In this document: positions 17,501 through 24,527 of the stretch, piece by piece
Numbering within the stretch: position 1 is the stretch's first letter
How the letters are laid out: every line of letters starts with the position of its first letter
IMG/VR virus record: IMGVR_UViG_3300024518_000371
Location: 1-36,243 of that record
Origin: a virus
Strand: one strand, 5' to 3'
Length of the DNA stretch: 36,243 nt
The notes under the pieces: generated by a model
What the model saw: only the letters and a program-made list of their open reading frames with translations
The model's database searches: none
What the model was told of the DNA's origin: nothing
Program-made: the position numbers and the translations under genes

Positions 17501-19113
17501 CCATACTCATCCATATAAACTACACCTATTTGATAAGTGCGTAATGTTTTAATTGAAGGAAAAACAGCATTACCTTCCGTATTGACGCTGCCTACAAAGG
17601 TAGTGTCGGAGGATATTGGTTTCGAATATAATCCTACAGACATATCTGTCTTGTAAGGCACTTTTGTAAAAGGCGAGCTTAACGTAAAATTTTGCACGTA
17701 ATTGCCGTATATCAACCTATTAGCAGTTATTTCCTGCGCTAAAGTTCTACGTGGTACATTGTCGTAAGGTCTTAATAACTGATTACTTCTTATGACAGAA
17801 GTTATTATTTCAGTTTTTATTTCAAAAGTATTGTTTTGCCATGCTGTATCAGAAGGTTTGAAGCTATCAACAACGTATACATTAGGATTATTAGTTGCTT
17901 TGTAAAGCACTTCAACTTCGCTTACATCGGGTGGTAATGTGCTAGGTATAAAATTAGATATTGTTAACTGCCTAGTATTATTAGTCATGCCTAAGTTATA
18001 CCCTTCTTTAGGAGAGTAATCAAATTCCCCAGGCAAAAAAGCAATATTTGAAAAAGAAGAGTAAGCAGATACTTGATTATTATTGTATTTCCATCTAGTA
18101 GCAAATCTAGCAAACTTAAATTCAAATAAAGGCTCTTGTTGTTCTAATATTACATTATAAGTTAAGGGGGTAATAATAGCACCCCCTGTAGTACTCGGCC
18201 CAACACTTAGCACTGTAACATTAGCCCCTGTTTGCGAAGCTCCTTCGTCAGGGGGTATTATACTAGCCACAGAACACCTTACTTCTGCAACTTCGCTACC
18301 TACTTCACCCTCATCTACAAGAGTTAGTATAAGTACATCTCCTTCTCTATAAAAAGGTAATGTTTGGCTTTGCTCCCAGGTTAATGTTTTTGCCGTGCCC
18401 GTAGGAACTGGAATTGCATTATTATTAGAATCCTCAGTCATAAAGGTGGCTGACGTAGTAGTGGCAATAACAACGGTATTTCCTGCGTCGTCTTCTCTAG
18501 CAACCGAGGACACGGATATTGTCGGCGGGTTTAACGGATACTTTTTTATTACCGTAGTATCTTGCTCAATAAAATCACGCCCATATACTTGCGAGTGCGT
18601 TAAAAAATCCGAGGTTGAATTAACCCAATCTTTTACGGTTATACTTTTGGGCTCAGTCTGGTTGTCTGTCCACATTAGTATACCTTCTAATATGTTTACA
18701 CCGGTTATTAAATAATCTTTGCTAAAGCTTAGTATATCATTAGCATCGACTATTAATGGAGCTACAACTTTTGTAACGTCGTTATAGTAAGCAATAGCAC
18801 TAACTTCATCACTAGATATAAACCAATATATATTATCCGTATTCCTATCAACAACGGAGCCTATGCAGACCGCATTTGTTAAATTAGATATATAAGCACT
18901 GCTCCACAGTGTTCTAGCTCCCGTAACGGGGTTATATGTTTTGTACGCTAATTCTAAGTTACCTTTTATGTTTTGAAAGGTACCAACCTGAGAGCTATCT
19001 GAAGCTGCAAGCTCTAAATTTAAGGCGTCTCTGTATTCTCCATTGGGAACAAGTCTCTCATCAAGATCCTTATTCATTTTACCGCTGGTAAACGTGTGTA
19101 TTAATTCCGCCAT
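14563..19113 (-). CDS. Large tail hub/nozzle (muzzle-like) protein, 1516 aa
   Basis: The N-terminus reads MAELIHTFTSGKMNKDLDER, followed by LVPNGEYRDALN. This 'NKDLDERLVPNGEYRDA' signature is characteristic of long tail proteins of marine and crAss-like short-tailed phages, often annotated as stabilisation or muzzle proteins. The remainder is strand-rich with Trp/Tyr-aromatic repeats (for example NIYWFISSDEVSAIAYYND). That suggests a beta-propeller core followed by beta-sandwich regions. It ends ADPNCSTP. It follows the two ring/adaptor proteins by 6 nt, as expected for the next layer of a short tail. It contains at least nine cysteines, in contrast to the internal proteins. The structural role is well supported by signature and position; the exact layer is inferred. 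Confidence 0.85.
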   Translation of the reverse strand: MAELIHTFTSGKMNKDLDERLVPNGEYRDALNLELAASDSSQVGTFQNIKGNLELAYKTYNPVTGARTLWSSAYISNLTNAVCIGSVVDRNTDNIYWFISSDEVSAIAYYNDVTKVVAPLIVDANDILSFSKDYLITGVNILEGILMWTDNQTEPKSITVKDWVNSTSDFLTHSQVYGRDFIEQDTTVIKKYPLNPPTISVSSVAREDDAGNTVVIATTTSATFMTEDSNNNAIPVPTGTAKTLTWEQSQTLPFYREGDVLILTLVDEGEVGSEVAEVRCSVASIIPPDEGASQTGANVTVLSVGPSTTGGAIITPLTYNVILEQQEPLFEFKFARFATRWKYNNNQVSAYSSFSNIAFLPGEFDYSPKEGYNLGMTNNTRQLTISNFIPSTLPPDVSEVEVLYKATNNPNVYVVDSFKPSDTAWQNNTFEIKTEIITSVIRSNQLLRPYDNVPRRTLAQEITANRLIYGNYVQNFTLSSPFTKVPYKTDMSVGLYSKPISSDTTFVGSVNTEGNAVFPSIKTLRTYQIGVVYMDEYGRNTPVFTSNSASLVVEKASSAAANNIRVTLNGNPPKYKTLTGFADFTHYKYYIKETSREYYNLALDRFYDAEDGNVWLSFPSAERNKVDEDTFLILKKEHDNNIPVFEKSRYKVIAIENEAPLFLTQQRLGKGNLITNFGGGEGATPVEGGNEVQVLKTDFDAAFGAETRTESGLQLRITGTAGQVSDYYKISTFSLNGTQAFVRMVVSPAFGPDVNFATVSNGEVPEGTGVTLYDLTDVKKAEFTGRFFVKVNSDNILRQKIQAARNNNNTFIRKAIAPLWNFSFASQFNSNFWKEGGTWPQVDATGQTGRIFIDRFSPKCESRGQGTNVEGKIVISDATGYGAGRTNTTNGHAHGIVDRNPRLLEQLNTVGTMFRFVDIGNGVKDPTETVYVVTNSQLDLGTTYDCTNNSGAFSGNDAWDAQTNQYARWTLTFEQLEGGSTALAWNPSDALENIIGGSSPAYNFTNPLAYVGIEFLASDPNDDTFSSSSPAIFETEPKEAAELDIYFETPDIYPISQFGQLQNLSWFNCYSFGNGVESDRIRDDFNQPVIGDGVKASATLDEPYEEERRSTGLIFSQIFNSASSTNNLNQFIQAENITKDVNPEYGSIQKLHTRDTDLITLCENKSMKILAKKDALFNADGSTNLTSNAEVLGQTLTFQGEFGIATNPESFAEFGFRMYYTDANKGAVLRLSGDGITDLSDYGMHSFFSDNLSINTKILGSWDVGKRNYNITLVSLTPYWQQTLGAGEFDRLNRDPLCNQFINTLPTTSTTISFKEEVNGFTSRKAYIPEAAAYLNNIYYTFKNGRIWEHGLNTEYNTFYGVGPGTALVGPYYESSFNTILNEMPSVVKGYKTLNYSGTDAKEFLYKLNGSERLYTLAQIQAEGLTPNTSVETKGWYVNSIVTDLQEGQIKEFIDKEGKKFNYIKGMDTFYVSSCNTNVDTKEFNVQGIGNPSVITVPPQTVFTVKNQADPNCSTP

Positions 19114-19119
19114 ATAATT

Positions 19120-20043
19120 TTAATGTTTAATCCATTTTGATTGATTTCTAAATACCTGCGCCATTAAGTCTGACTTAAGTTCTGATAATCTAATCTTGGC
19201 ATTTCTTCTAGCAGCCGAAGCAGCTTTCTTAAATCTAGCAACTAAGTATTCTTGTACATTAGATCTTGTAGATAATATAGAATAAGCTATGTACTTTTCT
19301 ATTGCATCCATTGCAAACTTATGAACAGTCATATCTTCTGCGCTACTTAATCCGTCGCTTATGTATTTTAATGTAACTATTCTCCCTCTTATATCTGAGC
19401 TAAATCTAATCATACCGTTTATACGGTCTATATAAAACGTACCGTTTGCTTGAGCATTTTCAGGATCTATACCATATCTACCTCCGTAAGCATATAATGC
19501 AAGTAAGTCTGGATTATTAGTTAAATCCCAGTTGCCACCTCCTGGTCCACCTAAAGGAAAATTACTATTAGCGTTCCATCTTTTTAATGTTTCTGATTGT
19601 GCCGCCAAAGGTATATTACCGTTGTTATCAAAAGTATATTCGTAATCGTCATCTTGTATAATAGCGTTTGGGTTACTTGTTAGGTCGGTTTTATATATTA
19701 TTCTTTCTATACCTCGGCTATCTGTCCAAGACAGTTTTGTGTAATTAACATAATCTTGCGGTAACACCATATATAATCCGGGTGGTACTTCAATTTCTAT
19801 TGATTTATCCTGAGGTAGTGTATCAAAGCTAAACTCCTGGATAGCTCGCTGTGCCCAATAGGCTACATCTGTTCTTTTTACTTTGGTTATTAGCTTATCT
19901 TGCCCAACATAGGCAACTATAAAGTTGTTTATAATATCACTTATACTGACAAATTGGTAATCACCGTAGTTTTCATCGCCACTATCCCATACGCCGTCGG
20001 GCCCTAAGTAGTATTCTTCTGGAGTTTGATTTATCAATGCCAT
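19120..20043 (-). CDS. Ring/adaptor (head-tail stabilisation) protein, 307 aa
   Basis: The protein has a beta-rich centre (PPGLYMVLPQDYVNYTKLSW at about 87-106; TFYIDRINGMIRFSSDI near 203-219). Its C-terminal half is helical and includes HKFAMDAIEKYIAYSILST and the strongly basic VARFKKAASAARRNAKIRLS. The end, FRNQSKWIKH, resembles that of crAss-like ring proteins as I remember them. A helical bundle with a beta insertion fits the P22 gp4 / T7 gp11 adaptor group that seals the portal. It lies 3 nt after the 250-aa protein and 6 nt before the muzzle-like protein. The assignment rests on gene order and partial sequence memory; which ring position it occupies is unknown. Confidence 0.78.
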   Translation of the reverse strand: MALINQTPEEYYLGPDGVWDSGDENYGDYQFVSISDIINNFIVAYVGQDKLITKVKRTDVAYWAQRAIQEFSFDTLPQDKSIEIEVPPGLYMVLPQDYVNYTKLSWTDSRGIERIIYKTDLTSNPNAIIQDDDYEYTFDNNGNIPLAAQSETLKRWNANSNFPLGGPGGGNWDLTNNPDLLALYAYGGRYGIDPENAQANGTFYIDRINGMIRFSSDIRGRIVTLKYISDGLSSAEDMTVHKFAMDAIEKYIAYSILSTRSNVQEYLVARFKKAASAARRNAKIRLSELKSDLMAQVFRNQSKWIKH

Positions 20044-20046
20044 ATA

Positions 20047-20799
20047 TTATGATTTTTCTTGTTGATTAGTTTGTGCGTTTATTTGACTTGCTACTTGATA
20101 CATTCCTATATCTTTTACTACCAGCCCTGCAAATTCTAATATTTTTATTACTAATTCAGTTTCTTCTGAAGGATGCAACTCAAAGTCTGTAGACTCATTT
20201 GCATTATAAAGTGCTTCGCCGAAAACCATTTGGTAAGCCCATTGTACTTGAGCTGGCTCTTTTATATAATTACACCTTACATTGGTAGTTAATAAAGAAT
20301 CTCCATAAACTTTGTAGCCATCTTCTGAAGCTACAAACACGGGTCTTGTATTTGTGGGTTTTGCGTAGGCCGACTGATTTATATACAGAAATTCATTAAA
20401 GTTTATTCTTTCTGCTTCTATCGGTGTTGTAGTGGTAACTACTGTATTGGGAACAGGATATAATGATTTACTAGTTGTAACATTGTTATAAACTATTGTA
20501 CCTATTCTATAAAGGTCCGCAGGAGGCGACCAATGTTCGGTAGCTGCATTATAAGTCATATCTGCATCTACTTCAAATATATTTATTTTCTCATTAAGTA
20601 AGTTAAGCATATCAGAAAACTCGGTATCATTACCAGGTATTCTGCCAAACTGATTAATATCGTAAAAATATTGTTCGAATATATCTAACTGAGCTTGGTT
20701 AGCAAATAGATTAAATTCTTGAGGTGTTACATAACCTCTTTGTTCTTTGTTAAGTATTGCTAATACTCTCTGATAAACAGTATCTACGCTTACAGCCAT
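20047..20799 (-). CDS. Ring/adaptor (tail tubular type) protein, 250 aa
   Basis: Its helical N-terminus contains GYVTPQEFNLFANQAQLDIF (residues 22-41), a pattern seen in head-tail adaptor proteins of short-tailed phages. A beta-rich middle follows (LYRIGTIVYNN...), with VRCNYIKEPAQVQWAY near 174-189. The end is helical with FELHPSEETELVIKILEFAG and a Gln/Asn-rich tail. The 'HPSEE.ELVIKILE.AG' segment recalls ring proteins of crAss-like phages. Its 5' leader carries the interleaved stems and the 13-bp element described separately, so its expression may be adjusted relative to the preceding gene. The structural role is likely; the specific ring is not determinable here. Confidence 0.78.
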   Translation of the reverse strand: MAVSVDTVYQRVLAILNKEQRGYVTPQEFNLFANQAQLDIFEQYFYDINQFGRIPGNDTEFSDMLNLLNEKINIFEVDADMTYNAATEHWSPPADLYRIGTIVYNNVTTSKSLYPVPNTVVTTTTPIEAERINFNEFLYINQSAYAKPTNTRPVFVASEDGYKVYGDSLLTTNVRCNYIKEPAQVQWAYQMVFGEALYNANESTDFELHPSEETELVIKILEFAGLVVKDIGMYQVASQINAQTNQQEKS

Positions 20800-20824
20800 A
20801 ATTTGTTTTTTATTTTATATAGTT

Positions 20825-20861
20825 ATAGGCCACCTTTCAGCAGCCTATTACTATAAAGGTG
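20825..20861 (-). promoter_or_regulatory. Interleaved inverted repeats: alternative hairpins or pseudoknot
   Basis: On minus-strand RNA the order is CACCUUU (20861-20855), AUAGUA, AUAGGC (20848-20843), UGCUG, AAAGGUG (20837-20831), GCCUAU (20830-20825). The first and third blocks pair over 7 bp, and the second and fourth over 6 bp. The two stems interleave, so they form either mutually exclusive hairpins or a strained H-type pseudoknot. The element starts 1 nt after the stop codon of the 282-aa gene and ends 25 nt before the next start. Such arrangements can act as attenuators or mRNA-end signals. No function is shown by the sequence alone. Confidence 0.5.
20842..20854 (-). repeat. 13-bp element ATAGTAATAGGCT, copy 2
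   Basis: This is an exact match to 21750-21762. It lies 42 nt upstream of the 250-aa gene's ATG and partly forms the interleaved stems. A CTAGT pentamer precedes it by 7 nt (8 nt at the other copy). The shared position relative to the two start codons suggests a promoter, processing site or 5'-leader signal. Confidence 0.5.
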
Positions 20862-20862
20862 A

Positions 20863-21711
20863 CTAGTTTAGTCTTTTCTCAATTGCCTTGTATACTTCCA
20901 TACCTTCATCTGTTCTAAAGAAAGCAGATAAAGCAAAGTAAGGATGCTCGTCAAACGGCACTGTCATTATTTTTCTTCCGTTAGAACCGTAAGTAAACGT
21001 TCTTTGGTCTTGTGATAATGTTAGTATCCCTTGTTCAACAGCTTTTGCCCCGAAGCTCCTTAATTGTGTATTCTCATCTGTAGCTAATTGTAAGAATAAA
21101 TTTGGATTCCTTTTAGCAAAAATTAATACATCTCTTTTAATTTCAGAAGATGAAAGCTCTGTTACTGTCGCTCCCATTTCAACGCGTAAAATAGCTTCTG
21201 CCTCTTCAACAGATAATGTTTTAGCAAGGTTCAATGCTTGTAATTCGAACTCAATCCAGTCAACCTCATTACTTGCTTGCTGAGCTGGTTTGTATTCTTC
21301 GTATATATTAGATTTTAAAGCTGGGTGATATAAAGATAATAATTTTTGTAGCGCAACATTTTCTTTCGGCACTCTAAGCACGCCGTCTCTAAACACGATG
21401 CGTCCCATAACTATTTGTCCCTTCTGCTCCTCTACAAAACAAGATCGCTGGTTAGTAGCGTATCTTAATTCTCTTTGGTATCCTAGCTCTTCGTCAAAAT
21501 ACAATAAACTTTTTTTCCTACTATGCGCTGTAGGTAATGTGAAAACAAGTGGTTTTGTTCTTGTTAATTCGTACAATCTATCTTTGATTACCCACTCGTC
21601 TTTTTTTGGCTCCTCTTTTTTAGGTGCTTCTACTTTTGGTTGTGTTACTTTTTCAACCACTTCCTGAGGTGCAACCTCAACTTTTTTTGCTGTAGCTTTC
21701 TTGTTAGCCAT
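20863..21711 (-). CDS. Conserved virion-associated protein of unknown role, 282 aa
   Basis: The N-terminus is Lys/Glu/Ala/Pro-rich and probably disordered (to about residue 40). The body contains WVIKDRLYELTRTKPLVFTL, then LGYQRELRYATNQRSCFVEE and IVFRDGVLRVPKENVALQKL, followed by a helical part (EAEAILRVEMG..., RDVLIFAKRNPNLFLQLA). It ends with FFRTDEGMEVYKAIEKRLN. I recognise this as a type of protein that recurs beside capsid genes in marine phages, but not as a named function. Lying between the major capsid protein and the ring proteins, it is a candidate head-completion or neck-associated protein. It is flanked on both sides by the only sizeable intergenic regions of this module, each with hairpins and the 13-bp element, so it may be regulated separately. 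Confidence 0.75.
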   Translation of the reverse strand: MANKKATAKKVEVAPQEVVEKVTQPKVEAPKKEEPKKDEWVIKDRLYELTRTKPLVFTLPTAHSRKKSLLYFDEELGYQRELRYATNQRSCFVEEQKGQIVMGRIVFRDGVLRVPKENVALQKLLSLYHPALKSNIYEEYKPAQQASNEVDWIEFELQALNLAKTLSVEEAEAILRVEMGATVTELSSSEIKRDVLIFAKRNPNLFLQLATDENTQLRSFGAKAVEQGILTLSQDQRTFTYGSNGRKIMTVPFDEHPYFALSAFFRTDEGMEVYKAIEKRLN

Positions 21712-21749
21712 AATATAATATGATATAAATGTTAATAATGTATGACGAT

Positions 21750-21762
21750 AGCCTATTACTAT
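21750..21762 (-). repeat. 13-bp element ATAGTAATAGGCT, copy 1
   Basis: This copy lies in the 133-nt spacer after the major capsid gene, 38 nt upstream of the 282-aa gene's ATG and downstream of the hairpin at 21800-21828. It is identical over 13 bp to 20842-20854. CTAGT lies 8 nt before it. It is a candidate promoter, processing or leader element. Confidence 0.5.
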
Positions 21763-21799
21763 TTAATATAACTAGCTAATGTCACTAATAAAAGTAATA

Positions 21800-21828
21800 A
21801 CTACCCCCGTAGATTCAACGAGGGTAAT
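21800..21828 (-). terminator. Hairpin after major capsid gene (terminator or mRNA 3' stabiliser)
   Basis: The minus-strand RNA can form an 11-bp stem (AUUACCCUCGU with ACGGGGGUAGU) around a 7-nt loop UGAAUCU. Two G-U pairs make it better on the minus strand than on the plus strand, where the GGGG/CCTC region would mismatch. It begins 16 nt after the capsid stop codon. A U-containing but interrupted tract (UAUUACUUUUAUU) follows, so termination may be partial. It probably helps set the high capsid to lower neck-protein ratio. Orientation and position are seen directly; function is inferred. Confidence 0.6.
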
Positions 21829-21844
21829 CATTACAATAAACTTA

Positions 21845-23299
21845 TTATACTGTTCTTTTTAACAGTACAAAGTTGTTAGCTGCTTGAGTACACAAAGTTC
21901 TTTCCGATAGGAAGTGAACATTCATTGCATCCTCGTCACTTGTGTAGTTTCCACCAACTGATCCAGTTACCCAAGATTTCAAACGTCTGTCATCAGCTTC
22001 TGAAGCTCTATAACGGATGTGTAAGAATGGTCGTGAGATGTTCTGTCCTAATTGTTGGTCATATACAGTAGATGTTCCTGCTGGAACGATTACTCCAGAT
22101 ATATCTGTAATACCTCCACGAGTTGTAGAATCATTTAGATATTTCCAGTCAGTCTTATAGAAATCGTAAGATCCTCTACGGAATCCTGAGAATCCTAGGT
22201 TCAACGCCATTTCTTCTGAATTTTCGAATACACCGTAAGATGTTCCTCCTGTTCCGTAAGAATTTTGTTGCGCCAGCATATTATCAATGCTCAATGCAGT
22301 TTCGCGATCTAAGAACATCATGTTCTCTTCAATTGCTCCTTGCTTATCAAGCTCTTGTAATATAGTATCAAATGCTCCAAGTCCTGCAGTAGGAGAAGAC
22401 GCACCGTCAAAATCAGCGTCGTTAAATACTAAACCTCTTGTTTCTAGTGCATCAAATAAACCTTGCATACCTGATATAGTTGCTCCAGAAGCATCAGTAA
22501 TAGTACTTTGAGCATCAGTAGCTTCAACCATTGACATTTCTAAGTAATCTTCAAAACGAATACGAGACTCGTGTTCAGACTTTAAGTACCATAGGTATCC
22601 TCCAGTTCCAATTTCAGTAGTAACTTCAACCCATCCAATTTGAGCAACATCTGATCCGTTAACGGCATACTTGTCTCTTAGAATGATTGGTTTGTTACTG
22701 AAAGTTGTGAAAGAAGCGTCAACTGAATTACCAGCTAAACTAGATCCTTTTCCATACTCAGAACCATATACGAATGTACTAACACCTGTTTCTGTATGTA
22801 AACCAGTTGGCAATTGTCCATTGGCAGTATCATATACTACGATGTCGTATGTTACATTAGTTCCAACCTGAGGTGTAACGATTGCTTTTACGAAAGCTTT
22901 TGCCGTTATATTACCTTTAGCTAATACTATTGTCATGCCTGGCCCTAGTAAAGGCGCTTTACCGTCTGGCGATGTTGTTGCATCTGGTAAAGATATTGTT
23001 TGGTTCGCTGCAGCTTGAGTTGTTACATTATCATAAGCGATATGTAATCTTCCTTGCTCTGACCAAACTACTTGATCCGACGCCATAGGCATCTCAGCTC
23101 CGACCATACGTAAAAATCCTGTGATTGTTCTGTTCCCATAACGCTCGATTTCTTTTTCGTATACCTCAGGTAAAAATTGTTGTGTAAAATCCATGTCCGC
23201 TAAAGATAGGTAGTTGTCTCCAAACAAACCTTTTACCGGGCGTGGTGTTAAGTGCGCTAAATTGGCTAATGTAGCCGGCGCGGTTGCAAATCCTGCCAT
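21845..23299 (-). CDS. Major capsid protein, HK97-fold type, 484 aa
   Basis: The length and location fit a major capsid protein: right after a scaffold-like gene and between portal and neck proteins. Visible features are an N-terminal arm (LTPRPVKGLFGDNYLSLADM), long strand-rich and Gly/Thr-rich middle parts, a helix near SEHESRIRFEDYLEMSMVEA, and a C-terminus DAMNVHFLSERTLCTQAANN followed by FVLLKRTV. That C-terminal pattern resembles crAss-like and marine flavophage capsid proteins as I remember them. There is one cysteine. The gene starts 8 nt after the scaffold-like gene and is followed by a hairpin, as expected for a highly expressed virion gene. No prohead-protease gene is evident in this window. 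The HK97 fold is inferred from family resemblance. Confidence 0.88.
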   Translation of the reverse strand: MAGFATAPATLANLAHLTPRPVKGLFGDNYLSLADMDFTQQFLPEVYEKEIERYGNRTITGFLRMVGAEMPMASDQVVWSEQGRLHIAYDNVTTQAAANQTISLPDATTSPDGKAPLLGPGMTIVLAKGNITAKAFVKAIVTPQVGTNVTYDIVVYDTANGQLPTGLHTETGVSTFVYGSEYGKGSSLAGNSVDASFTTFSNKPIILRDKYAVNGSDVAQIGWVEVTTEIGTGGYLWYLKSEHESRIRFEDYLEMSMVEATDAQSTITDASGATISGMQGLFDALETRGLVFNDADFDGASSPTAGLGAFDTILQELDKQGAIEENMMFLDRETALSIDNMLAQQNSYGTGGTSYGVFENSEEMALNLGFSGFRRGSYDFYKTDWKYLNDSTTRGGITDISGVIVPAGTSTVYDQQLGQNISRPFLHIRYRASEADDRRLKSWVTGSVGGNYTSDEDAMNVHFLSERTLCTQAANNFVLLKRTV

Positions 23300-23307
23300 A
23301 ATTTTTC

Positions 23308-24495
23308 TTATTTAATGTGTCTAAATGTTTTAATTTTCAATTTTGAATCACTTCCCCCAGAATCAACAGATCTTACTGCCCATCCATTCGATGTTTTAAC
23401 GTCTTCATGAACGCCTCTAGCGCCCATTTGTATGTTTTTCGAATTGGACATACTTGTTTTCATTGCATCGGCCTTGCCTTGCTCATAAAAATGATTTGCA
23501 ATAGAATCTGCATTCATAGCTGTAAACAATCCCTTGTGGTACCCCGCTGCATCTGACATTTGGTTATCTTTATCCAAGAACTTCTTGACAAAATTATTAA
23601 TGTCGCTTTGGGTTTCCTTAATAGTAGGAGCGTCTTTAACTTTAAAACGGAATTTTTTGTCTCCAACTTGATAATCAAAACCTTTGAAATCATCGTTAAA
23701 AACACTTTCCGTTTTCTTTAAAAACGTTTGTGTTTGTTTTTCAGCTAATTGAGTTGCTGCTTCGTTTTCTTTTGTATAGCGATTGAAAAAGTCTACCGCT
23801 TTCTTTTGTTCAGGAGCCAACCTTGAGCCGCCTTTAATTTCCTGATAATATTTATCTTTTAATCCAGTAAGGTGGTTTTTAGCTTTTGCTAATTCCTCTC
23901 TTCTGGCTAGTTTTTTTCTTCGTATATCTCTTTCTTCGTCTAAGTCTTCATCATAAAGAAAGTTATCTTCCATCATAAAGTCTATATCCTCCTCGTCCAA
24001 ATGAGGCTTTGTATTAGCGTAGTACTCTCTTAATAACTGAGACTCATCTAAGTCTTCGTAGTTTTTATTAAGCTTAACATAATCTTCAAGAGTTCCGCTG
24101 GTTTCATTCATAAAGTCTACAACTTTTTGAATATTTTCAGGTAACTCAACACCAGTTTCTTTTTGCTCTTCTATAGCCTCGGCTATATTGCCTTGCAAAT
24201 TATCCGCTTGTTCTTGTACTTCTTCTTCTGTTATTTCCTCAAGAACGGATTGCTCTTCATTTTGAACGGGCTCCCGTACTTCTTGAACCACTTCCTCGCT
24301 GTTGCTTTCGTTTTCGGGTTGCTCGACAGAAACATCGCTTGCATTTGCTTCTTGTTCTGGAATGGCATCTTCTTTGGGTTTGTTTAGTTCTCCTAAATTG
24401 ACTTTAATAATGCCGTCATCAAGCGACACTGGGCTTTCAACGACATTTTCAACTACCTCTTCAGGTACATTTTGGTTTTCTGTTTGTTCTGACAT
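23308..24495 (-). CDS. Scaffold-like capsid assembly protein, 395 aa
   Basis: The first 120 residues are extremely acidic and probably disordered (many Glu/Gln/Asn/Val repeats, such as EEVVENVVES and EITEEEVQEQ). The middle has a conserved-looking block (SGTLEDYVKLNKNYEDLDES; LLREYYANTKPHLDEEDIDF), then a charged helical section (IRRKKLARREELAKAKNHL). The C-terminus is basic, ending KLKIKTFRHIK. An acidic helical protein between portal and major capsid genes is the usual place and build of a scaffolding protein, whose basic C-terminus binds the capsid protein. There are no protease motifs. The assignment is by position and composition. Confidence 0.78.
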   Translation of the reverse strand: MSEQTENQNVPEEVVENVVESPVSLDDGIIKVNLGELNKPKEDAIPEQEANASDVSVEQPENESNSEEVVQEVREPVQNEEQSVLEEITEEEVQEQADNLQGNIAEAIEEQKETGVELPENIQKVVDFMNETSGTLEDYVKLNKNYEDLDESQLLREYYANTKPHLDEEDIDFMMEDNFLYDEDLDEERDIRRKKLARREELAKAKNHLTGLKDKYYQEIKGGSRLAPEQKKAVDFFNRYTKENEAATQLAEKQTQTFLKKTESVFNDDFKGFDYQVGDKKFRFKVKDAPTIKETQSDINNFVKKFLDKDNQMSDAAGYHKGLFTAMNADSIANHFYEQGKADAMKTSMSNSKNIQMGARGVHEDVKTSNGWAVRSVDSGGSDSKLKIKTFRHIK

Positions 24496-24527
24496 GATAA
24501 AATATTATATGATTGTTATTACTATTA

